Positions 5,938 to 12,011 of a stretch of DNA of 12,011 nucleotides are shown here, one piece after another. The stretch comes from Candidatus Pelagibacter sp. (GTDB lineage: Bacteria; Pseudomonadota; Alphaproteobacteria; Pelagibacterales; Pelagibacteraceae): assembly GCA_028226735.1 (NCBI GenBank), contig JAOIYV010000016.1, positions 1 to 12,011 of the forward strand, in the 5' to 3' direction. The notes under the pieces were generated by a model, which ran no database searches, had not been told where the DNA came from, and saw only the letters and a program-made list of their open reading frames with translations. Numbering within the stretch: position 1 is the stretch's first letter; every line of letters starts with the position of its first letter. Position numbers and translations under genes: made by a program.

Positions 5938-7338
5938 TTATCTAGTTGAAGAGGCGACTGCTTTTTCAGCATCTCTATCGTCCTCCATCATTTCATAGTC
6001 TAGCCCAGCTATTTCTACTTCACGAGGGATTCTTAATTTACCCATTCCGTTCAGTATTTTAGCTATGACATAGCCTGGTAGCATTCCAAGAACTCCGAAC
6101 ATTATAATTGCTCCAAGGAATTGTCCCAGTGGATTGATTGATGCATAAGTTGATCCGTCCCACATAGCTCCAACACTGTATCCAGATGAAGGATAGCCAT
6201 TTAAAACAAATCCACAAATTACAAGACCAACAAATCCTGCATAACCATGTACTGCTACTGCACCAACTGCATCATCAATTTTGAACTTACGTTCAACCCA
6301 GTAATGCATTTTATATGCAATAACAACACCGATCGCACCAATAAGCATTGCTTGTATCGGGTGATACAAATCATTACCTGCTGACGCGCAGATGATACCT
6401 GCTAGTCCACTTGAGTAAGTCCAGAAAGGATCACCTTTAGCGACCACGTATCCAGCCAATAATCCACCTGATAGTGACATCAGGAAGTTAAAGGTTATAC
6501 CACTAAGTGTAGTAGGGGTTACATATATATTTGTTGCTGTCCAGTATGTGACACCTTCCATTCCATATTCAGGTCCAAGATCAAATATCGGTATATTACA
6601 TGCCGCATAAAATCCCCAGAAACCAGTATAGATTAAAAATAATCCAACAGTTACCAGCCACGGGTTTCTTGGTCCTATATTTCTTGGTTCACCACTTGAT
6701 GAGAATTTTCCAATTCTTGGTCCCAAAACTATTAGAACACCTAAAGCAAATCCACCCGCAATTGCGTGAATTACTCCTGATGCATAAGCATCATGATAAC
6801 CTAAAATTTTAAGCATCCATCCATCAAAGTGCCATCCCCAAGCAGCATCAATTGTCCAAAATACAGATCCAATTGCAATTGCTAAAATTCCAAATGCAAA
6901 AGTTGTAATTCTTTCAATAATTGCTCCTGAAACAATAGAAGCAGCTGTCCATGAAAATAGTAAGAACGCAGCCCAAAATACTCCACTTATGTGGTCACCT
7001 AAGTTGACCGCCATATATTCTGTGTTTGCTAAATACCATTTGGCACTAAAAGTACTTTCGTCTGTAATCAACGCAGCACTCTCATTCATTATTGAAGGTG
7101 CAATTCCCGGCCCTGTTGGAAATGCCCAGTAAATCCACCAACCAAATAAAAACCAGGTCACCGTAACTAACGGTATAACCATAGTGTTTTTCATAAGAGT
7201 ATGTTGGTGATGTTTGTATCGAGAAGCCCCAACTTCATACATACAGAACCCGACGTGAATTAAAAACATCAGTACTACTGTCACCCAGTAGTAAAATTCT
7301 GTAAATATAGTAGTAAGAGCGCCTAACTGATCAGTCAT
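5938..7338 (-). CDS. amt: Ammonium/methylammonium transporter (Amt family)
   Basis: A 466-aa polytopic inner-membrane protein of the Amt/Mep/Rh family, with about eleven hydrophobic segments. Signatures are the early helix FCMYEVGASR (31-40), SGAIIERI (137-144), the pore motif with D183 and the first pore histidine H191 in GVIHAIAGG (188-196), and the second pore histidine H364 in VAVHGYAGFVG (361-371). The twin histidines indicate a conducting channel rather than a dead homologue. The C-terminal tail (KLRIPREVEIAGLDYE, 434-449) resembles the cytoplasmic region of AmtB contacted by GlnK. No signal peptide is apparent, unlike E. coli AmtB. A good Shine-Dalgarno (GGGAGAG) precedes the ATG, and the 126-nt leader contains a candidate promoter. 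Placement beside ligase/synthase genes suggests uptake of ammonium or methylammonium for them; Amt proteins carry both. Confidence 0.96.
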   Translation of the reverse strand: MTDQLGALTTIFTEFYYWVTVVLMFLIHVGFCMYEVGASRYKHHQHTLMKNTMVIPLVTVTWFLFGWWIYWAFPTGPGIAPSIMNESAALITDESTFSAKWYLANTEYMAVNLGDHISGVFWAAFLLFSWTAASIVSGAIIERITTFAFGILAIAIGSVFWTIDAAWGWHFDGWMLKILGYHDAYASGVIHAIAGGFALGVLIVLGPRIGKFSSSGEPRNIGPRNPWLVTVGLFLIYTGFWGFYAACNIPIFDLGPEYGMEGVTYWTATNIYVTPTTLSGITFNFLMSLSGGLLAGYVVAKGDPFWTYSSGLAGIICASAGNDLYHPIQAMLIGAIGVVIAYKMHYWVERKFKIDDAVGAVAVHGYAGFVGLVICGFVLNGYPSSGYSVGAMWDGSTYASINPLGQFLGAIIMFGVLGMLPGYVIAKILNGMGKLRIPREVEIAGLDYEMMEDDRDAEKAVASSTR

Positions 7339-7365
7339 AATCTCTCTCCCATATTAGTTTCTTTA

Positions 7366-7394
7366 AGTTTATGAAATTTATTGAGGTGTGACAA
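7366..7394 (-). promoter_or_regulatory. Candidate sigma-70-type promoter of amt
   Basis: On the minus strand TTGTCA (7394-7389, five of six to the -35 consensus) is separated by exactly 17 nt from TAAACT (7371-7366, four of six to the -10 consensus). Transcription would begin near 7359, about 20 nt before the amt ATG, leaving room for its GGGAGAG ribosome site. The 126-nt gap is the longest non-coding stretch in the window, which fits a promoter here. I saw no sigma-54 (GG-N10-GC) site or NtrC-like palindrome. AT-rich sequence makes chance matches common. Confidence 0.4.
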
Positions 7395-7464
7395 ACGATT
7401 CAGTATCTAAAAAAGCCCGTAATAATGAATAATTTTAATAAATACTCAACTCAGGATTGATAAA

Positions 7465-7872
7465 TTAGAATTTTAAGTAAGCTTTTTTTAAATCAACAAG
7501 TGGGTGCTTCGGAGACATTTGAAACTTAACTAAAAGTTCTCTTGCTATCATATCTCTATCTTGTTGGTTATTTGGTAATTTAATAGATTTTGGAATAGTA
7601 ACCCATCCATTAGCATTTCTACAAAATACAGCTGGTCTATCTTCTTCATAGCCCATATGAACATCTTCTAGCCAGTTAAGGTCATCCCAACCCATTGCCT
7701 CTACGTATTTTTTTAAAAATGGAGTAATTCTTTTATAGTCTGGTAATAAATTAACATCATATCTATAACCAATATGTTGACCAATTAATTTTTCCCTAGC
7801 AGTCTCTTTAAAAGTACCTAGCTTAAGTTTTTTTTCTTTTTTAACTTTTGTTTTAACTTTTTTTTTTACCAT
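7465..7872 (-). CDS. Conserved-looking protein of unknown function between MgsC-like and amt genes
   Basis: A 135-aa soluble protein I do not recognise. Its first 17 residues hold ten lysines (MVKKKVKTKVKKEKK then LK), followed by a mixed, apparently globular domain with many aromatic residues: GYRYDVNLLPDYKRITPF, then AMGWDDLNWLEDVHMGYE, AVFCRNANGWVTIPKS and a C-terminal amphipathic stretch ending in KKAYLKF. There is no signal peptide, membrane helix or obvious metal-binding motif; it has one cysteine. The gene begins 9 nt after the FMN-subunit stop and is followed by the amt leader, so it is probably translated with the synthase subunits and may be an accessory or fourth subunit. No counterpart exists in cassette B within this window. 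Base composition matches its neighbours. Confidence 0.85.
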   Translation of the reverse strand: MVKKKVKTKVKKEKKLKLGTFKETAREKLIGQHIGYRYDVNLLPDYKRITPFLKKYVEAMGWDDLNWLEDVHMGYEEDRPAVFCRNANGWVTIPKSIKLPNNQQDRDMIARELLVKFQMSPKHPLVDLKKAYLKF

Positions 7873-7881
7873 TTTTAACCC

Positions 7882-9303
7882 TTATATTTTATGATAATTA
7901 TCAATACCAACAGTAAAATTAGTTCCAGTCAAAGGAACTTTTGCTAGTGCTGAAGCTTCCATTGTTAATGCAGCTAAATCTTCAGGTTCTAAAGAATGAA
8001 TATTTGTTTTACCACATGCTCTTGCTAAAAGTTGAGCCTCTAATGTCATTGCATGTAAGTAATTATAAACTCTTAATGCAGCATCATCAGGATTTAATCT
8101 TGCTCTTAATTTAGGATCTTGTGTAGCAACACCAACTGGACAACGACCAGTATGACAGTGATAACATTCGCCTGCTTTTACACCCATTTCTTTTTCAAAA
8201 TTAGCTTCAGGTATATCTTTGTTACAATTTAAAGCGATCATTGATCCAGTACCAATTGCTATTGCATCAGCTCCCAATGCCAAAGCTTTTGCCATATCAG
8301 CACCATCTCTTACACCACCAGCATAAATCAATGTTACTTTTCCTGTTTTACCAACATCATCGATTGCTCTTCTAGCTTCTCTGATTGCAGCAATTCCTGG
8401 TATACCAGTGTTTGCAGCAGCAATGTGAGGGCCAGCTCCAGTAGAACCTTCCATTCCATCTAAATAGATTGAGTCAGGGTCACATTTTGCAGCCATACGA
8501 ACATCATCATAAACTTTTGATGCACCAAGCTTCAACTGTATTGGCACCTTATTTTTTGTAAGCTGTCTTAACTCTTCAACTTTTAGAGCTAAGTCATCTG
8601 GACCTAACCAGTCAGGATGTCTAGCAGGTGATCTTTGGTCAATACCAGATGGTAATGATCTCATTTCAGCTACTTGATCAGTTACTTTTTGCCCCATTAA
8701 ATGTCCACCCATTCCAACTTTTTGTCCTTGACCAATGAAAACTTCAATTCCATCTGCAAGTTGAGCGTGATGAGGGTTAAATCCATATCTTGATTGAATA
8801 CATTGGTAATACCATTTTTCAGAATATCTTCTTTCATCAGGTATCATTCCTCCTTCACCTGAACATGTAGCACTTCCAGCCATTGTAGCTCCTCTTGCTA
8901 AAGCAGTTTTTGCCTCATAAGAAAGTGCCCCAAAACTCATACCCGTAATATACACAGGTATATCTAACTCAATTGGGTTTTCACATCTTGGCCCAATAAT
9001 AGTTTTTGTTTCACATTTTTCTCTATAACCTTCAATTACAAATCTTGTAAGAGTACCTGGTAAAAAAACCAAATCATCAAATGTTGGAATCTTTTTCATC
9101 AGAGCCATTCCACGCATTCTGTATCTTCCAAGCTGAGCTTTAATATGAATATCGTCTATTACTTCAGGAGTAAAAATAGCATTATGTCCTAATAAACTTT
9201 TGTTTCTTTTACCCTCTTCATGAGCATGAACATCAGCTTTTCCACCAACACTACCGTTAGCTTTTTTTAATTTCTTTTCATTTTTTTTTTTCTTTTTAGC
9301 CAT
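7882..9303 (-). CDS. mgsC: FMN/Fe-S glutamate synthase-like subunit (MgsC type)
   Basis: A 473-aa homologue of the glutamate synthase FMN domain, matching N-methylglutamate synthase subunit C in size and gene order. It carries GMSFGALS (121-128), SGEGGM (148-153), IGQGQKVGMGG (190-200), QLKLGASK (256-263), LDGMEGSTGAGP (281-292), AGGVRDG (328-334) and ALGADAIAIG (342-351) for FMN and substrate binding. Cysteines 380, 383 and 388 in GECYHCHTGRCPVGVATQ correspond to the cluster motif of glutamate synthases (probably 3Fe-4S). The first 35 residues are lysine-rich (MAKKKKKNEKKLKK) and absent from the paralogue at 2571-3899. The start overlaps the GXGXG stop as TAATG. It is probably the catalytic subunit transferring the amine; whether the product is N-methylglutamate or glutamate needs biochemical proof. 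Confidence 0.91.
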   Translation of the reverse strand: MAKKKKKNEKKLKKANGSVGGKADVHAHEEGKRNKSLLGHNAIFTPEVIDDIHIKAQLGRYRMRGMALMKKIPTFDDLVFLPGTLTRFVIEGYREKCETKTIIGPRCENPIELDIPVYITGMSFGALSYEAKTALARGATMAGSATCSGEGGMIPDERRYSEKWYYQCIQSRYGFNPHHAQLADGIEVFIGQGQKVGMGGHLMGQKVTDQVAEMRSLPSGIDQRSPARHPDWLGPDDLALKVEELRQLTKNKVPIQLKLGASKVYDDVRMAAKCDPDSIYLDGMEGSTGAGPHIAAANTGIPGIAAIREARRAIDDVGKTGKVTLIYAGGVRDGADMAKALALGADAIAIGTGSMIALNCNKDIPEANFEKEMGVKAGECYHCHTGRCPVGVATQDPKLRARLNPDDAALRVYNYLHAMTLEAQLLARACGKTNIHSLEPEDLAALTMEASALAKVPLTGTNFTVGIDNYHKI

Positions 9304-10157
9304 TAGATAGCTCCTTTCTTTTCTGTAGGCTCCAGATTATCATAGTTCCAAAGTTTTTTCCCTGCGACTATTTTTGTCATTTTGCTGACATCAAATTTTT
9401 CACCTATCTCTGCAACTTTTAATTTTCTTTTAAGCCAATCTTGATCACTAGCAGTTAGATCGGCAGGAACGGCGTCACTTCCAAATGATCCTATCTTTCC
9501 ACCAATAAAGATTGTTCCATCATACATAGAGTCACCTAAATTTATTCCAACGTCACCAAGAATGATTATTCTTCCTCTTTGCATCATAAATCCAGTGAAT
9601 GCCCCAGCATCACCACCAATAATAATAGTACCACCTTTCATGTCGATACCCGTTCTTGCACCAACACTTCCTTTACAAATTAAGTCACCACCTCTTATTG
9701 CAGCGCCAAAACAAGATCCAGCATTTTTTTCTATAACCACTTTTCCAGCCATTAAGTTTTCTGCGCAAGACCAACCAACTCTGCCATTAATTCTAACAGT
9801 AGGACCATCACAAGATCCCATACCAAAATAACCTAAACTTCCCTCAAAAATTAAATTTAGTTTATTTAAAATACCAACACCTAAACTATGTTTACCTTGC
9901 GGGTTTCTGATTACAATCGTTCCATAACCTTGGCTCATTAAATTGTCAATTTCCTTATTAGCTTCAGGAGCTGACATTTCTTTAACATCTAGTTCTGTTC
10001 TTTTATTAAAATCTACATCGTAAGTTCCAAAATAAAAAAAATTTTCAGCTTCATCAGGGTTAAAAAACTTTTGCTGAGTTCTTCCTGTCAAAACCTCTGT
10101 ATGCATACCCATTGACTGAGATTTTGTTTTTTTCTCTGTAGTCTTTAAATTTGCCAT
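9303..10157 (-). CDS. mgsB: GXGXG beta-helix subunit (MgsB type)
   Basis: A 284-aa protein with a glutamate synthase C-terminal beta-helix. Seven glycine turns spaced about 19 residues apart are visible: GSLGYFGMG (106-114), GRVGWSCAE (125-133), NAGSCFGA (145-152), GSVGARTG (163-170), GDAGAFTG (182-189), GDVGINLG (201-208) and GKIGSFGSD (220-228). An N-terminal extension of about 45-50 residues, with FFNPDEAENFFYFGTYDVDF (31-50), is missing from the cassette B paralogue. The ATG lies inside the end of the amidotransferase gene (13-nt overlap) behind a strong Shine-Dalgarno sequence (GGGAGG). The subunit should be structural, linking the amidotransferase and FMN subunits. It ends in a TAATG overlap with the FMN-subunit gene. 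Confidence 0.91.
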   Translation of the reverse strand: MANLKTTEKKTKSQSMGMHTEVLTGRTQQKFFNPDEAENFFYFGTYDVDFNKRTELDVKEMSAPEANKEIDNLMSQGYGTIVIRNPQGKHSLGVGILNKLNLIFEGSLGYFGMGSCDGPTVRINGRVGWSCAENLMAGKVVIEKNAGSCFGAAIRGGDLICKGSVGARTGIDMKGGTIIIGGDAGAFTGFMMQRGRIIILGDVGINLGDSMYDGTIFIGGKIGSFGSDAVPADLTASDQDWLKRKLKVAEIGEKFDVSKMTKIVAGKKLWNYDNLEPTEKKGAI

Positions 10158-11089
10158 ACTTTGACCTCCCCATCAAATGGATCATATGTATCTATCTCTT
10201 GTGGTAGAACTGACCTGATTGCTATTTCTTCTGAACCCATTGCCACCAAATCATCTGACTCATAAAGAACCAAAGGTTTTGCTGCCATAGTATCTTTTGC
10301 CATTCCTAAAGAATCTTTAGTTGCAACAAAATAAGTAAAAACACCATCAAGACCTGTTAAAGAAGCTTTCATTCCTTCTTCAAGAGATGCTCCTTCTCTC
10401 ATTTTTTGAGCAATGTATACTGCTATCAATTCTGAGTCACATTCAGACATAAATCTCATACCCTTATTCTCAAGCATTCTTCTATTATTCCAATAGTTAG
10501 TTAATTGACCATTATGAACCACAGAAACATCACTAAAAGGATAACCCCAAAAAGGGTGAGCAGATTTAATATCAACACCAGATTCTGTTGCCATTCTTGC
10601 ATGACCAATTGCATGAGTTCCAACAAGTTTGTCTAAACTATATCTATCACAAACCATTTTTGCATTTCCTAAATCTTTAATTACCTCCAAGGATTTTCCC
10701 ATAGAGAGAATCTCGACACCTGGAATGCTTTCAATTTTTTGTGAAAAATCTAGTAGATCTTTTGTGTCATATGCTATTTCATATCTTAATGAGTAGGGTA
10801 GAACTCTTTCTTCTTTAACTATCTTGGCACCTAACTCGGATAAGTATTGATCAACAATTTTTTTTCTTTCGTCATAAACTGAAACATCTTCCATTATAGA
10901 TGAACTTCCTTCACCAACATTCTCACCAACCTTAAAACGCATGATAAAGTTTTTACCATCCGTATCTCCATATAAAGCATAACCAGTAGAATCTTCCCCT
11001 CTATGTTTCAATGCTTGAAGCATTCCCTGTAGTTCACTTCCTACATTGGAAGATTTCCCCCTATGTATTAATCCTGCTATTCCACACAT
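10145..11089 (-). CDS. mgsA: Class II glutamine amidotransferase subunit (MgsA type)
   Basis: A 314-aa Ntn-type amidotransferase. It starts MCGIAGLIHRG, giving Cys2 as nucleophile, and has KHRGEDSTGYAL (28-39), GHARMATES (162-170), HPF (178-180), the oxyanion motif VHNGQLTN (191-198) and CDSE (217-220). As in its cassette B paralogue, about 115 residues (40-156) are inserted between the two halves of the catalytic domain. A Shine-Dalgarno sequence (AGGGAAA) precedes the ATG; the gene begins 25 nt after the restored stop of the ligase gene. By family it should release ammonia or an alkylamine from a gamma-glutamyl amide and feed the FMN subunit. MgsA of the N-methylglutamate pathway has this architecture and gene neighbourhood; an ammonia-transferring role is the alternative. 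Confidence 0.91.
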   Translation of the reverse strand: MCGIAGLIHRGKSSNVGSELQGMLQALKHRGEDSTGYALYGDTDGKNFIMRFKVGENVGEGSSSIMEDVSVYDERKKIVDQYLSELGAKIVKEERVLPYSLRYEIAYDTKDLLDFSQKIESIPGVEILSMGKSLEVIKDLGNAKMVCDRYSLDKLVGTHAIGHARMATESGVDIKSAHPFWGYPFSDVSVVHNGQLTNYWNNRRMLENKGMRFMSECDSELIAVYIAQKMREGASLEEGMKASLTGLDGVFTYFVATKDSLGMAKDTMAAKPLVLYESDDLVAMGSEEIAIRSVLPQEIDTYDPFDGEVKVWQI

Positions 11090-11114
11090 ATATTTTCCCT
11101 ATTTCTATTTAAGA

Positions 11115-12011
11115 TTACGGTAGACAATCCAGATAAGTATCTAGATCCCATTGAGTTGTTGCACCTAAAAATTTTTCCCATTCATCATTTTTATACCAAT
11201 GAAATACATTTCATCTGGCATCGCTGATTTGATAACCTCATCTTCTGCCAAACGATTTAATGCTTCACCTAAACTTAAAGGTAATTTTTTAACTTCTTTT
11301 CCAGCAGCTTGAGCCTCATACATACTTCTAGACTCAGGTTTTCCTGGATCAATGTTGTTTGTTATACCGTCATCAAAACATTTTAATAATCCTGAACCCA
11401 TTAAGTATGGGTTATGCATTGAATCAACAGAACGATATTCAAATCTTCCTGGTGCAGACACTCTTAATCCACAAGTCCGATTTTGAAATCCCCAGTCAGC
11501 ATAAACAGGTGCCCAAAATCCAGTATCCCATAATCTTCTGTATGAGTTTACAGTTGAAGATCCAATTGCGGTTAGAGCTCCCAAATGTTTCATAACTCCA
11601 CCGATTGCTTTTAATCCAACTTTACCTGGTAATTGAATATCTTTAGTATCTGGCATAAAAGTATTTGTTCCACCTTCGACGTAAGTAAACACTTCATCCA
11701 TAGCAGGTAAAGATTTATGTGATAATTTATTAATTTTATCTTTCCCACCTGTCCATAAAGACATATTAGTGTGACAACCACTTGCAGATACACCCATAAA
11801 AGGTTTTGTCATAAAGCAAGCTATTAAATTAAACTCTCTAGCAACTTGTGCACAAATTTGTCTGTAAGTTGATAGTCTATCGTACATCCAGTTTAATTCT
11901 AATTGTCCTGGCGCATCTTCATGATCACCTTGAATCATGTCAAAACCCATTGCTCTGGCATATTCAAAAACTTTCATGAATACTGGTCTTAACGATTCAA
12001 ATTGGTCTATG
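11115..12011 (-). CDS. gmaS: Glutamine synthetase-like ligase (GmaS type), C-terminal part, frameshifted near its end
   Basis: The gene enters from beyond the window edge; the frame is open to 12011, so the ATG at 11977 is internal and not the start. Family signatures are GDHEDAPGQLELNW, KPFMGVSASGCHTNMSLW, NSYRRLW, NRTCGLRVSAPGRFEYR and HNPYL. As it stands the frame ends at a TAG at 11165 after an unrelated tail (YFIGIKMMNGKNF). In another frame directly downstream the sequence continues with the proper family ending, VFHWYKNDEWEKFLGATTQW then DLDTYLDCLP, to a TAA at 11115-11117. The break lies at about 11200-11209. Related gamma-glutamylmethylamide synthetases, as I recall them, have this C terminus, so this is a lost segment of 1 nt (or 1 modulo 3), real or from sequencing. 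The H-x-H of glutamine synthetases is H-x-N here. It would ligate methylamine or ammonia to glutamate. Confidence 0.83.

Noticed and set aside
9270..9300. Long T-runs at the start of the FMN-subunit gene considered as a terminator or frameshift site.
   Set aside because: They encode the lysine-rich N terminus in an intact frame, and no GC-rich stem is attached.
11611..11793. Minus-strand 60-aa open frame inside the ligase gene.
   Set aside because: It lies in another frame of a well-conserved glutamine synthetase-like coding region and has no domain features.

Overview
The window looks like a piece of a small, streamlined, very AT-rich alphaproteobacterial genome, most likely SAR11 (Pelagibacterales). 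The reasons are the low GC content, gaps of 0-25 nt between most genes, several stop/start overlaps, lysine- and asparagine-rich proteins, and the gene content. All genes I support lie on the minus strand, so transcription runs from high to low coordinates. No RNA gene, mobile element, CRISPR array or repeat array was seen.

Cassette A (12011 down to 5701) contains, in order: the C-terminal part of a glutamine synthetase-like ligase (GmaS type, with a frameshift near its end), then a three-subunit glutamate-synthase-like enzyme: class II amidotransferase, GXGXG beta-helix subunit and FMN/iron-sulfur subunit. These match MgsA, MgsB and MgsC in architecture. They are followed by an unrecognised lysine-rich 135-aa protein, an ammonium/methylammonium channel (Amt) with its own candidate promoter, and a 74-aa single-pass membrane protein. 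A strong hairpin plus T-tract terminator at 5651-5684 closes this block.

Cassette B (5634 down to 1) begins with a 50-aa single-pass membrane protein. It then repeats the three-subunit layout with diverged paralogues (GlxB, GlxC, GlxD type), followed by a second, intact ligase (GlnT type), a fold-type II PLP enzyme resembling diaminopropionate ammonia-lyase, and the first codons of a DNA photolyase cut by the window edge.

The likely logic is that Amt brings in ammonium or methylammonium, a ligase joins an amine to the gamma-carboxyl of glutamate, the amidotransferase subunit releases the amine, and the FMN subunit transfers it to make glutamate or an N-substituted glutamate. Cassette A resembles the N-methylglutamate branch of methylated-amine use; the substrate of cassette B is open. 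The clearest difference between the copies is that the FMN subunit of B has lost all three cysteines of the iron-sulfur motif kept in A. No N-methylglutamate dehydrogenase genes, GltD-type reductase or GlnK lie within the window.
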